Shown here: positions 30,251 through 52,516 of the stretch, one piece after another
How positions within the stretch are numbered: position 1 is the first letter of the stretch
How the letters are laid out: each line of letters opens with the position of its first letter
NCBI GenBank assembly: GCA_003665825.1
Contig: QPFY01000009.1
Span: forward strand, 62,001-126,000
DNA: 64,000 nucleotides
Direction: 5' to 3'
Origin: Microbotryum silenes-acaulis
Taxonomy: Eukaryota > Basidiomycota > Microbotryomycetes > Microbotryales > Microbotryaceae
Program-made: the position numbers and the translations under genes
Notes under the pieces: generated by a model
Databases searched by the model: none
Told to the model about the DNA's origin: nothing
What the model saw: only the letters and a program-made list of their open reading frames with translations

Positions 30251-30303
30251 TATTGCCGCAAGGCACAGATCCGCACGCAGAAAAGACGCAGCGCATATCC
30301 AAG

Positions 30304-34830
<4,527 letters not shown>

Positions 34831-35023
34831 GAATGGCGCGTTCATTGGTAATCTGTTTAGAAGCGCTCGTCTGTTTAGTGAAGCCTGGCGATGCGCACCA
34901 ACCGTTGTCTTCTCTCCACGGTTGGATTACACGCTCGTCAGGTACGCATGTTTAGCTTCACAGCCACTTTCGTTGCAATTAACTGACGGTTGGATTACAC
35001 GCTCGTCAGTCTGTTATTGTAGG

Positions 35024-35476
35024 CGTGAGGCGCGTGGGCGCGCACTCGGTGGTCAAGGGTTCGATGCGCCCAGAGCGCAATCTTCTTTTGGTTTGTTTTA
35101 TCTTTTTGTTAGCCGAGGCGCGGCTTCAGGGTTTTTACCGGTGCTCCCGCGAGCAATCCTTTTTACCCCTGAGGCGACCTCTTGGAGTGGTTGATTTGGC
35201 TGAGTCCCCTCTGTGCCTGGAGCAGTCCCTTCCTTTTTGTCTTAGCACCTTCCCCCGGAGCTTGGTCCGCTCTTCTTGTTTTGTTGCCCTTCCTCTTCTT
35301 GTCGATCGTTTGGGAATTAAGTCCGTTATACTTGATTTCCTGCGAGCCTCTCGACCGACTCCCCTCCTCGGTTGATCCTCTGTCGACTGCCGCCGCAACA
35401 GCCGACGCTTCCTGAAATCCCACCCCCTCGCACCAACGCGTGTAGACGACGTCATCCCTGCGGACGTCGCCTGTCA
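35024..35476 (+). mobile_element. Gypsy1 3' LTR, distal part
   Basis: It continues the LTR after Copia-2 and ends CCTGTCA. It has extra sequence near 35277-35300 absent from the 5' LTR, and a few substitutions. The next base starts a family B integrase codon run, not the B LTR found left of Gypsy1, so the two flanks of Gypsy1 do not match. Confidence 0.88.
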
Positions 35477-37751
35477 CGACCCCAAGGCCGCGCGCGTGAT
35501 CTTCACCGGTTACGACCTCGCCTCCAAGGCTTTCCGTTTCTTCGACCATTCTACCAACAAGGTTGTGATTGGCCGAAATGCCACCTTCCTCGACGACGAC
35601 TTCCCCGGCCTCCCAATCAACACGCCCGTCGATGTGGACAACACCGAACGCCAGTTCGTCATTCCCGCCGACACGCCCGCCCCCGCCGTCAAGACGAGGA
35701 CCCCATTAGTAAGGTCGGCGCACATGGACGTCTCATCCTCTCTTGATGATTCTGCCATGAGCGCCGTTGACGTGGCCCCAGGGTACACTGGCGGATCCTT
35801 ACTTAATTCTACAGATATCAGCCCCTCGCCGTCCCTGTCGCTTGCCCCGCTTTCGTCGCCCGCCACGTCCTCGGCCGGAGGACCGTCCCTCGATGACTCG
35901 GACGACCCGCTTGACCTCCTCAACTCCAACACCGCGGTTCGCCTCAACCTGATGGACGTACATCGATCCGACGACGACACCCTGGTGACGCCCGCACCCG
36001 CCATTGCCCCCGCTGAGCAGCCCTCCGATGACGACTCCCCCGATGAGATCGATTTCCTATCTCGTCATCACCGCGCTTTCATCGCCGCAGAAGACGACGA
36101 CCCCGCCCTCGAAGCCATCGAGCCCATCAAATCGATCACTAGCGACCCTCAGACCTGGCGTGAAGCAATGTCCAGCGACGAGCACGACATCTGGGCTCAG
36201 GCTGCCGCCGCCGAGTTCACCGCCATGCGCGACGACTTCAAGGTGTTCACCATCGAGCCTCGATCCTCCGTACCGCCGGGCGCCACTATCGTCACCTCCA
36301 AGTTCGTCTGGAAGACCAAACGCGACGCACGTGGCGAAGTCACGGGGCACAAGGCACGTCTCGTAGCGCAAGGTAACCGCCAGCGCGACGGCATCGACTT
36401 CTCGGAGACTTTCGCACCCGTTGCCCGTTTCTCCTCCATTCGCTGCCTCCTTGCCCTCGCCGCTGCCAATGGTTACCACGTTCATCAGGCCGACATTGAC
36501 AAGGCTTACCTCCACAGCGAGCTCGATCACGATATCTGGATGACGACGCCACGGGGTTTCGACTTCCCGAGCGATAAGGTTCTCCGCCTGCGGCGCTCAA
36601 TCTACGGTCTCAAGCAGGCCGGTCGCATCTGGAATCGCCACATTGACACATCACTCAGGAGTCTCGGGTACAAGGCAACGGGCACTGATCACTGCATTTA
36701 CTCTCACATTGATGATCAGCAACGGCCCCATTATATCGCCTTGTATGTCGACGATCTCCTCATTGTCAGCCCCGACCTCGACGAGATCGAACGCGTCATC
36801 TCCGGCCTTGAACAGCGATACGGCGTCAAACGACTCGGCCCCGCGGAATACATCCTCGGCATCCAAATCTGCCGCCTGGACGACGGCTCCATTGCCCTAT
36901 CCCAGGAACGCTACATCATGGACGTGCTCGCCCGTTTTCACTTCGACACCACGACACGCGGCGCTACGGTGCCAATGACGCCCGGCCTCTCGCTCACGGC
37001 AGTTCCGGGTCAGGGAACAGAGCGCATTCGATCGTGGTACCTACAAGCCATTGGCTCCCTCCTGTACATTTCCCTTGGCACTCGACCCGACATTGCCTTC
37101 GCCGTCTCGTACTTGTCCCGGTTCGCCAACAACCCTGGCCGCCGTCATTGGATTGCCATCAAACACGTCCTTCGCTACCTTCGCGCCACGTACCGCGATG
37201 AGCTACTCTACGCCCGCGGTCCAGCCAAAGTTACGGGTGTGGTTGGTTATTCCGATGCGAACTGGGGTGCCTGCGTCGACACGTCCATCTCCACAATGGG
37301 CTTCGTCTTTTACTTGGCTGGCTCCGCCGTCTCTTGGTCATCGAAGCGTCAGACTCGGGTGGCGGATTCCACCACTGATGCCGAATACCTCGCCTTGTCG
37401 CACGCTGGTAAGGAAGCGATTTACCTTACGCAACTCCTCTCCGAGCTCCACGTTCGCCCGATCGATGCAGCTCACATCTTCACTGACAACGAGGCCGCGG
37501 CCGCCGTCGCTCACGACCCCGTTCGCACCTCCGGCACTCGACACATACGCCTCTGCGAGCATTTTGTCCGCAACATGGTCAACCGAGGCGATATCTCCCT
37601 CTCACACGTTGGCACAGCGGACATGGTTGCGGACCTATTCACCAAAGCGCTGGGTCCCAAGATTTTTGGTATACATTGCTATGCTCTAGGCCTCCGGACG
37701 CGGCACCCACGGCTCAAGTCTACCTCGCGTTCGCGTGGGGGGGGGGTATGA
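35477..37751 (+). pseudogene. Family B copia pol, 5' truncated (integrase end, RT, RNase H)
   Basis: The frame is open from [14 protein letters not shown] (end of integrase) through the linker, RT ([23 protein letters not shown]) and RNase H to [11 protein letters not shown] and the polypurine tract at 37733-37746. Everything upstream (Gag, protease, integrase core) is missing because the sequence starts at the end of the Gypsy1 LTR. It is almost identical to 16730-19191 and to the downstream body at 38021-41954. It shares the LTR at 37747 with that body, which suggests unequal recombination between LTRs. Confidence 0.9.
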
Positions 37752-37927
37752 GGAATCCACTCTCCGCTCGGGTCAGGACTTAGGCGCGCGGAGCGAGCCG
37801 GGCGCATCGGCTCAGCCCCGAGGCTCCCTGGCTGAGGACTTGGGGCGCGCGGCTCCCTTACTGTTAGCTTCCTATTCATCACTCTTGGCTATCACTACAT
37901 CGCTGACGTAGTAGAGTTGATCGAATA
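37747..37927 (+). mobile_element. LTR-B, 181 bp, shared by two tandem B bodies
   Basis: It is the 3' LTR of the body ending at 37746 and the 5' LTR of the body beginning at 37928. Its first bases are TATGAGGAA instead of TGTGAGGAA, and it has one repeat unit fewer than the 220-bp solo copies. Confidence 0.88.
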
Positions 37928-37939
37928 GGTTATAAGCCC
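37928..37939 (+). other. Primer-binding site of family B
   Basis: GGTTATAAGCCC sits at the LTR end. It matches the initiator-tRNA anticodon-arm complement except for A in place of G opposite anticodon position 34. Confidence 0.65.
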
Positions 37940-38020
37940 ACGAGCTACCAGCCCCGCCGCTTGCAATTTTCCCTCGAGCCCAGCCACTCGAGCCGCCCCA
38001 GCCCATCGCACCATCGCAGC

Positions 38021-43237
<5,217 letters not shown>

Positions 43238-46200
43238 CGTGGGACAGAGTGCCAGCAAGGTAGCGGAAGGCGTGCTTGACAGCACCCCAGGCAGCAGCAG
43301 ATGGCGACCGAGAGAAGCGAGCCAAGTAGCCGACGGTGTAGGCCAGGTCGGGGCGGGTACCGGTAGATGCGTACATGAGGGAGCCAATTGCCTGCAGATA
43401 CCGAGTGCGATCCGGGAACGGGGTGGGCTGGAGCTCGACTTCTATTCGATCAACTCTACTACGTCAGCGATGTAGTTATAGCCAAGAGTGATGAATAGGA
43501 AGCTAACAGTAAGGGAGCCGCGCGCCCCAAGTCCTCAGCCAGCGAGCCTCGGGGCTGAGCCAATGTGCCAGGCTCGCTCCGCGCGCCCAAGTCCTGGGCC
43601 GATGTGCCCGGCTCGCTCCGCGCGCCTAAGTCCTGACCCGAGCGGAGAGTGGATTCCTCACAACTTCGAGGCGGAGATCGGCTTGCATGGGCGTGGCAAC
43701 GGGATGGGCATCGGACATACCAAAACGAGCGAGGACGTCCTTGAGGTATTGCTCTTGACTGAGGGAGATGGAGCCGTCGGCAGAACGCCGAATCTGGATA
43801 CCAAGGACGTATTCAGCCTCACCGAGTCGTTTGACACCATAGCGCTGCTCAAGGCCTTGGAGGGTACGCTTGATCTCTGGGAGAGAAGGGCTGATCATGA
43901 GCAAGTCGTCAACATAGAGCGCGATGTAGTGGCGCTCATCACCGGCAGTGCGGACATAGACGCAGTGGTCGGACTCGGTGGCGACGTAGCCAAGTGCCGA
44001 CAATGCAGAGTCGATCTCGTCGTTCCAGATGCGACCAGCCTGGCGCAAGCCGTAGAGAGACCGGTGCAGCTGGAGGACCTTGCCCGGCATGTAAATCCCG
44101 TCGGGCACACGAATGTAAAGGGGCTTGTCCAGTTTGCCGTGGAGGTACGCCTTGTCAATGTCAGCCTGGTGAACGTGGTACCCATGAGCGGCCGCAAGAG
44201 CCAGGAGTGCGCGGATGGAGGTGAACTTGGCGACAGGTGCAAAAGTCTCGTCGAAATCAATGCCGGATCGCTGGGAGTCGCCGCGGGCAACAAGGCGGCC
44301 CTTGTAAGACTTGATTTGGCCGTGTTGGTCGCGTTTCGTGCGGAAGACAAAGCGCGAGCCAAGGACCTTGGAGTCTGCAGGCACAAGGGACTCGTCGATA
44401 GGCGTGAAGGCGGAAAAATCACGGAAGAGCGAGTCGAATTCATCCCGGGCAGCGAGACGCCACTCGTCCGCTTGCGGAGTTGCCATCGCGGCGCGCCAGT
44501 GGGGAGGGTCCCGTGCGGGTGCGATCAGTTCCATCGGGTCAGCGGGCGAGGTCTCAAGCAGAGCGGCGGCGCCAGAGGCGAGGTAGGCAACGGCCGGAGG
44601 CGAGTGGAGCGCGTCATCCACATCGTCGGGGAACTCCTGCGCAAGGCAGAGCGAGGCAACATCGCCCGGGCGTGGCAAGAGGTCGATGGGGTCCGGGGAC
44701 TCGGATCGAGTGGGTGAGGGTGGCGCGGGCAACAGGCGCGAAGCCACCGGTCGCGGTGATGGACAAGGCGTGGAGATGGCCGAGTCGGAGCTGCCTTGGT
44801 CAGAGGCGCGGGATGCTGGTGAGTCCTGGTCAGGGACGTCACGGGCCGGGGAAGGACGGCACAGGCCTTGGTCGGGGGCAGCGGGCACAGGTCCAGGGAG
44901 CTCAGCGCGAGGCGCCGGGGAGCAAGGGGAAGCAACGAGCAAAGGCTCAGAGTGGTCCACCTGGTCAGGGTGAGGGTAGACTACCACAGGGAGTGGAGTG
45001 GGGCCAGTGCGAGTGTCGGCAACGGGCTGGAGGGCCGGGAACTCGGATTCACGAAAGACGACGTTTCGGCTGAGAAGGATTCTGCGCGTAGCCGGGTCGA
45101 AGAGGCGGTAAGCCTTGGCGTGGTCATCGAGGCACGGCCTTTGGGTCGAGAGCGGTACGCTTTACCGAGGGAAGGCAGTGCCAAGCGCGGCAGCCAAAGG
45201 CGCGCAGTGAGGAGACGTCCGGCGCAACACCATGCCAGCGAGTGTCGGGGATTTCGCCGCGAATACCCACATGGGGCATTAAGTTTTTGCAGTGCACAAA
45301 GTACTTTGCGGCCTCGGCCCAGAGGCGTGTATCGGCGCCAGCCGAATAGAGCAATGCAAGGATACCCTCCTTGATGGTGCGATTGGTGCGCTCGACGTGT
45401 CCGTTTTGTTGAGGCGTGTAAGGGATTGTGAGTTCACGACGGATGCCCTTGCTCAAGCAGAAATCGACAAAACTACGCAGGGTGAACTCCCCGCCGTTGT
45501 CCGAGCGAATGGTTTTCACCCGATCACCCGTGGCGTTCTCGACTTCGAGGATCCAGTCGCGGAGGCGATAGAAGACGTCGCTCTTGTGAGTGAGAAGGAT
45601 ACACCAGTGTTTGCGAGAGTAGTCGTCGACGATCACGAGCATGTAACGATGTCCGCCAAAACTGGGCCGAGGCATTTGAGCAACATCGACATGAATGAGG
45701 TCCAGGGCGTACAGGTCGTTGGCAACAGCTTGAGCGGTAGCGACAATGGTCCCAGAGGAGTTGCTGATATCAGCGCGACCGGAGCCGAAGGAGACGCGGA
45801 AACCGAGTCGATCCAACCGGCGGACGGACAGCAAGTTGCACGGCAGAGACGGCACCAAGAGTACATCGGTAGCAATGACAGGACCGCTCGGAGTCGAGAT
45901 GCGAACGGAGCCGCAGCCGGTGGAAGGGAGGGAACCGGCGAAGCCAGCTACGTGGGGTCCGTCGAACGAGCGCAGCGTCGAGAAGATTGTGGTGTTGTTG
46001 GCCATGTGGCGATTTGCGCCAGAGTCGAGGAGCCATGATGACTTGCTAAACGGCGACGGAGCCGCAAGGAGGCAAGCTGTGAACGTCACAGGCTCGGGGG
46101 TGTTGACGATGGCTGGGGAAGCGGCGGGCTGGGTGGTACCACAAGTGTTGCGAGCGTTGGCGGCCTTGCGGGCGCGGTAGTCGGCGGCCCAGGCAGTGTT

Positions 46201-46428
46201 GGGGCAGGTGTTGAGCCAGTGCATCTTGCCGCACGACGGGTTCGGGCACGGCCAGTGGGGGGCACAGGGCTCGGGGGTGGTGGCCGAAGCTGAGGGTGTG
46301 TTGACGGACCGTGCTTTGATGTCGCGGTAAAGAGGTGGGAAGCTATCAGTCGATGGGGGCAACGTGGTGTGGGTAGGCGTGGGCTTGGGGAGCTTGGCTC
46401 CGAGCGTGGGGGCGTCGGTGGCGGACAT
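43238..46428 (-). pseudogene. Family E copia Gag remnant-Pol, split by solo LTR-B
   Basis: Minus strand, from the ATG at 46428. A short Gag remnant has an atypical knuckle (CPNPSCGKMHWLNTC, spacing C-X4-C-X3-H-X4-C), followed by protease WLLDSGANRHMA. The pre-integrase HHCC region is missing, because the protein passes from NDLYALD straight to LIHVDVAQ. Integrase follows (IRSDNGGEFT, TPQQNGHVERTN). A frameshift near 45150 separates integrase from the linker-RT part, which carries [12 protein letters not shown] solo LTR-B (43443-43662, duplication ACTTC) splits RT. The residual RT end (43238-43437) is cut by LTR-A, so RNase H is gone. Two in-frame internal losses plus one frameshift mark it as non-functional. 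Confidence 0.88.
43443..43662 (-). mobile_element. Solo LTR-B, minus orientation, 220 bp
   Basis: Target duplication ACTTC at 43438-43442 and 43663-43667. It is the same length as the plus-strand solo copy at 18378. Confidence 0.92.
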
Positions 46429-46497
46429 GCTGGGCGCGAGAGTGCAGAGGACGCGTGCGAAGGGCGGACACGAAGGTGGCCGCGCTGGTAGCGTGTT

Positions 46498-46509
46498 GGG
46501 CTTATAACC
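46498..46509 (-). other. Primer-binding site of family E
   Basis: GGTTATAAGCCC on the minus strand, directly after LTR-E. It is identical to the family B site. Confidence 0.62.
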
Positions 46510-46786
46510 TATGAAGTCGAGACGACTGCTCAAGCGGTGGTAAGGCTCTGATTGACGGACCAAGGAGACCAGACCAAGAAGTTGCTTGAGCAGGAGAGAG
46601 AGAGGCACGGAGCCAGTTGGCTGAGGCAAGCGCGCGGCTGGGCCAGCAGCCTGTGTCAGGCGCACGGACCCAGCCCAGAGAGGGAGAGAGCTAAGGTGGG
46701 GAATGGCAGGCCAAAATGGAGTAAGACAAGACAGAGAAAGGGAGACATGATGCGAGAAGGAAACAGAGGAGATTGTCAATCTCACA
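46510..46786 (-). mobile_element. LTR-E, 5' LTR of the family E element, 277 bp
   Basis: It begins TGTGAGATTGAC and ends TTCATA on the minus strand. It was inserted into a minus-strand LTR-C, whose distal part follows at 46787. The LTR-C remainder on the other side of the element is not present. Confidence 0.88.
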
Positions 46787-47564
46787 GAAGAGGAAGAGAG
46801 GCGCGAGGGCGCGCGAGTCAGGTGAGGTTCCAGCAAAGGGCCGCGCTAAGACAAACTGGGCTAACACAATGCGAAGCTTCAAGACCGAACTCCAAGTGGA
46901 CCATCGAGGCTCTGAGGGGTGCCGTGTTGGACGACGGACACGAGGGGAAACTTATCTACACGATCCAGAGTTGTTGAGTGAGGCAATCCGTGACGACAGG
47001 CTTCAGGTTGCGAACCGCGGGCATCATGAGTGGGCGATGTTCTGCATGGCCGATGGGTCATGAGGTCGGCGGTGGCAAACTGGCTGTGGCGAGGCGGAGG
47101 CGTTGGCTCAGCTAGGCTGGAGAGTGCGGACTGACTAAGTCCCGGCGTGGAGGCGGCGGCGCGCGAGCGTGAGTTGAGCAGGCTGGCGCGGAGGCGAAAG
47201 ACTGGGGGGCGGCTTGGCAGCGAGGGCGAAGGCGCCGAGGCGAAGGCGCGCGGCGGCGAAAGAGGCGCCGAGGTGAAAGTGCCAAGAGGCAAAGGCGCGT
47301 GGTGGCGAGCATGGCAGAGCAGGTAAAGCTGGCAACGACGGGCAGACGGACCGGGATGTGGACAAGTTGACGAACGGTGCACATCGGTCGAGGGACCAGG
47401 CCGGGTGCGAGGATCACGCAGCGAGGCTCGAGGGACAGGGGGCGCGGTGGAGGCTTGCGAAGGCGAAGGCGCGCGGAGCGAGGCGCCGAGGCGAAAGGCG
47501 GGCAAGTCCGTCAAACGGCGGTCCGATGTCGAAGTGTTCGAAGGCTTGACAGAATGCAATTCAA
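46787..47564 (-). mobile_element. LTR-C, minus orientation, partial
   Basis: LTR-C sequence from near the CCTCTTC position to the start TTGAATTGC, lacking its first few bases. The adjoining sequence is plus-strand family B gag. With the plus-strand LTR-C at 48143 it forms a large inverted repeat. Confidence 0.85.
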
Positions 47565-48142
47565 TATCGACAGCTTCCGACTCACGTTCACGGACGAGCA
47601 GCGCAACCAACGCGACCTCCCGGAACTCACGACGCTGACGGACCGCATTCGCATCCAGCTTCGCTCGGCGGGACTCTCGTCATCACACTCAGCCATGCTC
47701 GCCACCGACTCCCCTTGTCCCGCCTGCCGCGCCCCCGGCCACCGCCTGCGCGACTGCACGTCACGGGCGAAACACCCGCCCGCCGGCCCCTGCCGCCGCT
47801 GCCACAAGAAAGGTCACTGGGCCCTCGACTGCAAGCACCGGGGCGAACAGAAACACACCGGCGACGACAACCAGGACGACATGTCTCTCCCCGCCGCTCA
47901 ACAGCCTAACGTCGGCTATTTCGCCTCCTGCCTGTTCGCTCGCCGGCAACTCCCGACTGACACCTTTGTAGTCGACTCGGGCGCCACGGCACACATGGTC
48001 GCCGATCGCTCTCTATTCACGGCTTATCGCCAGACGGCGCACACCAAGATCGGCGGCATCGCCGGCGGTATCACGGCCATTGGTATGGGGGACGTAGCGT
48101 TCGTTGCCAAGACCGGACATCCGATCACGCTGCGTGGCGTTC
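47565..48142 (+). pseudogene. Family B Gag-protease fragment between inverted C LTRs
   Basis: A 578-bp open segment encodes the end of Gag ([20 protein letters not shown]), both CCHC knuckles ([14 protein letters not shown] and [14 protein letters not shown]) and protease [11 protein letters not shown], up to HPITLRGVL. It corresponds to about 38687-39262 with a few substitutions. Both ends are abrupt at C LTRs that point away from it, so it is a captured piece and not the interior of a normal LTR element. Confidence 0.88.
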
Positions 48143-49077
48143 TGTTGAATTGCATTCTGTCAAGCCTTCGAACACTTCGACATCGGACCGCCGTTTGATG
48201 GACTTGCCCGCCTTTCGCCTCGGCGCCTCGCTCCGCGCGCCTTCGCCTCCGCAAGCCTCCACCGCGCCCCCTGTCCCTCGAGCCTCGCTGCGTGATCCTC
48301 GCACCCGGCCTGGTCCCTCGACCGATGTGCACCGTTCGTCAACTTGTCCACATCCCGGTCCGTCTGCCCGTCATTGCCAGCTTTACCTGCTCTGCCATGC
48401 TCGCCACCACGCGCCTTTGCCTCTTGGCACTTTCACCTCGGCGCCTCTTTCGCCGCCGCGCGCCTTCGCCTCGGCGCCTTCGCCCTCGCTGCCAAGCCGC
48501 CCCCCAGTCTTTCGCCTCCGCGCCAGCCTGCTCAACTCACGCTCGCGCGCCGCCGCCTCCACGCCGGGACTTAGTCAGTCCGCACTCTCCAGCCTAGCTG
48601 AGCCAACGCCTCCGCCTCGCCACAGCCAGTTTGCCACCGCCGACCTCATGACCCATCGGCCATGCAGAACATCGCCCACTCATGATGCCCGCGGTTCGCA
48701 ACCTGAAGCCTGTCGTCACGGATTGCCTCACTCAACAACTCTGGATCATGTAGATAAGTTTCCCCTCGTGTCCGTCGTCCAACACGGCACCCCTCAGAGC
48801 CTCGATGGTCCACTTGGAGTTCGGTCTTGAAGCTTCGCATTGTGTTAGCCCAGTTTGTCTTAGCGCGGCCCTTTGCTAGAACCTCACCCGACTCGCGCGC
48901 CCGAGCGCCTCTCTTCCTCTTCTCTACCGCTTCCCAACATTAGCTAGACCGCTAATCTTCGGTAGAGAACAGATCGTCCAGCCGCACCGTGTCCGTCTCG
49001 TCAGACCGCGTCCGTGCCGCCTCACGACTTCTCCCCCCCGGCCCGTCCGTCGCACACTGTAGCCATGTCGACGCTCC
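48143..49077 (+). mobile_element. LTR-C, plus orientation, 3' truncated
   Basis: It begins TGTTGAATTGC and matches other C LTRs up to GACGCTCC at 49077. It then changes to minus-strand family G pol. About 60 bp of the LTR end is missing. Confidence 0.85.
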
Positions 49078-50019
49078 ACGTCGTCGCGCTCGTGGTCGAC
49101 GAGGTGTCGTCTTTGTCGGCCGAGTTGGTCAAAACCGGCGACGCGGGTGTCTCGTCAGGTGTTGGGGAAGGTGGCCGCGGGGGAGGGTCGACAAGCGTTG
49201 GAGCCGACGACGGTGCTGGACCTTCGACAGGTGGCGGCTGGGGGCAGTAACCCAGGATGGACGGCTGCGCCACGCGGGTTGGTGCGGTTGTGAAGGGGAA
49301 CTCGGTTTCAACGAACGTCACATTTCGGCTCAGACTCACATGCATCGAGGAGGGGTCAAGAAGACGCCAGGCTTTCGCGTGTCGATCGTAACCCACAAAG
49401 ACCAGAGGGATCCCTTTTGGGTCAAGTTTGTCCCGTCGGTGAGCTGGCACGGTGGCCCAGGCGCGACAACCAAATGCCCGAAGACCCTCCATGCCTGGTG
49501 TGGCGCCCAACCAACGACTGTTTGGGATGCCTCCACCGAGAGCCGTGTGAGGCGATAGGTTCTTGACGTGGATGTAACACATGGCAGCCTTGTCCCAGCA
49601 TGATCGTGGGAGTCCCGAGTGAGACAGAAGAGCCAGGGTGCCCTCCACGATTGACTGGTTGACTCGCTCGGCTCGACCGTTTTACTCGGGCGTGTACGGT
49701 GTGGTCAATTCGCGACAAATTCCGCGAGCCACACAATAGCCGTTGAAGGCGGTAGAGACATACTCGCCCCCGTTGTCCAAGCGAAGCGTTTTGACCTTGC
49801 GACCCGTGGCGTTTTTGATCTCCAGAAGCCAATCCTTGAATGTCGGAAGGACCTCGCTTTTGTGCCCGATGGGGTAAACCCAAGTCTTCCTCGAGAAGTT
49901 GTCGATGAACGTGACAAGGTACCACTTATGGCCGAAGGACTCCTTGGGGAAAGATAATACATCCGAGTGCACCAATGCAAGCGGTTTTGCGGCATGCGAC
50001 GACAAAGAGGGGAAAGGCA

Positions 50020-51421
50020 TGTTAAGTGGAAGCCGAAAAGGTTTCGGACTTGGGAGTAGCGACCGCTTGGGCTACTGGTGGAGCGTCGACGTGGCTACAG
50101 TGTGCGACGGACGGGCCGGGGGGGGGGGGGGGGGGAGAAGTCGTGAGGCGGCACGGACGCGGTCTGACGAGACGGGCGCGGAGCGGCTGGACGATCTGTT
50201 CTCTACCGAAGATTAGCTGTCTAGCTAATGTTGGGAAGCGGTAGAGAAGAGGAAGAGAGGCGCGAGGGCGCGCGATATGAGATGATCACCACTACTGTCA
50301 GGAGAGGTTGAGTGTCGAACAGAAGTGATGAGGAGGAAGCTAAGAAAGAGAAAGAGGAGCCGCGCTGGGATAGGCCCAGGCGCGTGGCAATGAACGTCCC
50401 GAAGTCAGCCGCGGGTGAAATCGCCGGCGGGCTGAGGCAGTTGCGCGCATCTAAGTCCCCACCGCAGGGGGGCGGGCTAGCGCGCGCGCGCAACGACCGA
50501 GGCGCCCCTGTCAAGCTGAGAGTGGACTCTTCACACGCGAGTCGGGTGAGGTTCCAGCAAAGGGCTGCGCTAAGACAAACTGGGCTAACACAATGCGAAG
50601 CTTCAAGACCGAACTCCAAGTGGACCATTGAGGCTCTGAGGGGTGTCGTGTTGGACGACGTACACGAAGGGAAACTTATCTACACGATCCAGAGTTGTTG
50701 AGTGAGGCGATCCGTGACGACAGGCTTCAGGTTGCGAACCGCGGGCATCATGAGTGGGCGATGTTCTGCATGGCCGATGGGTCATGAGGTCGGCGATGGC
50801 AAACTGGCTGTGGCGAGGCGGAGGCGTTGGCTCGGCTAGGCTGGAGAGTGCGGACTGACTAAGTCCCGGCATGGAGGCGGCGGCGCGCGAGTGTGAGTTG
50901 AGCAGACAGGCGCGGAGGCGGTGAACAAGGGGGCGGCTTGGCGGCGAAGGCGAAGGCGCCGAGACGAAAAACTGGCGGAGGCGTGCAGGCTCAGCAGGCA
51001 ACGGCCGGACGGGTGGACCAGAATGTGGACGTGTTGACTAAGGCGCACATGGGTCGATGGAGCGAGGCTAGTCGTGTGTATCAGGCGACGAGGCTCGGGT
51101 AACAGGGGGCGCGGCGAAGGAGCCGAGGTGAAAGTGCAAAGAGGCAAAGGCGCGTGGTGGCGAGCATGGCAGAGCAGGTAAAGCTGGCAATGACGGGCAG
51201 ACGGACCGGGATGTGGACAAGTTGACGAACGGTGCACATCGGTCGAGGGACGAGGCCGGGTGCGAGGATCACGCAGCGAGGCTCGAGGGACAGGGGGCGT
51301 GGTGGAGGCTTGCGAAGACGAAGGCGCGCGGAGCGAGGCGCCGAGGCGAAAGGCAGGCAAGTCCGTCAAACGGCGGTCCGATGTCGAAGTGTTCGAAGGC
51401 TTGACAGAATGCAATTGAACA
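50020..51421 (-). mobile_element. Solo LTR-C in family G, itself split by LTR-A
   Basis: Target duplication AGGCA at 50015-50019 and 51422-51426. On the minus strand it begins TGTTCAATTGC and ends CACTTAACA. A minus-strand LTR-A occupies 50276-50535. A long G-run lies at 50118-50135. Confidence 0.92.
50276..50535 (-). mobile_element. Solo LTR-A in LTR-C, 260 bp
   Basis: Target duplication CGCGA at 50271-50275 and 50536-50540. With the LTR-C inside LTR-A at 11664 it shows that families A and C were active over overlapping periods. Confidence 0.92.
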
Positions 51422-52516
51422 AGGCAAACGATGCGCTTTGGAGGCAAGGAACGCGTTGCAGGTGAAGTCTTCACACTCGAAGTCACTATAGGGCCAATCC
51501 AAACCCTCCACCTGGCCAGAGGCCGCCAGTTTTTTAAGTGTCTGGACAGAGGCGTGGCCGTAGCGCCGGTGAAGGGTAAGTAGAGGTAGCCTATTGGACT
51601 TGGTGGCGACGAGCATGTGTAGCGCACCTTTGCTGGCAGCTTGGACCGAAGTGTTGAGTTTGTAAATGCTGGACGCGATGGCTGATGCTGTGGCGATGCA
51701 CCCTTGCGGCGTGCGGAGCTCGACTTCTCCGTGTTCGAAGGTGATGCAAACGCCTTTGCGGTCGAAGCCCCGGACCGAGATGAGGTTGGCAGGGCTCTCG
51801 GGGGCGTAGATCACGTCGTTGAGGGTGAACTTGGTACCATTATTGGAGACGAGCTTGACCGAGCCGATTCCCAAGGCCTTCACCATTCCCCCTAGACCTT
51901 GCAGGACTTGCGGGGTAGGCGAACGGGGCCCGTCAAAGAAGGACGCATCGTTGACGACGTGGCACGCCGACGCCGAGTCTAGCAGAAGGATTTCCGCCGG
52001 TGGCCCGATGTTGACAAACATAGCAGAAGAAAAGACGGACAGGTGTTGATCCTTGGATGCTTCCTCGGTGGCCACAAACGTGGATGCAGGCGATGATGAG
52101 CCTTGGAGTTCCTTCATGGCATTCTTGAGCTCGAGGTACTTGGCTCGCTTGCGCGATTCCGGACACTTGTCGAGCCAGTGTTTGCCTTGACCACAAGCTG
52201 GGCAGTTGCTCGGGGCAGGACCAGAACGATCCCATTTTCCCTTCTTGCCTGGTGCCGAGCGTTTGGTCGGTACGGCCGCCTTCGCAACGAGGACCGTCGC
52301 TCGATTCGTCCGAGCGTTGAATCCAGCCCAAGAGGGCGGGCATGGCGGCATTGTGAGGACCCAGTCAACGTAATTGTCCTCCGTAAGCTTCGAGTCGTGT
52401 GGGAAGACCGGGGGGAGTAGCTGACGCATGGAGAGTGTGTCGTCGTCCTGTGCGGGTGCGGGGCGCTGGTTCCTAATCAGCTCGTCGAATTGCTCTTTGG
52501 TGAGCGTGACGGAGGT

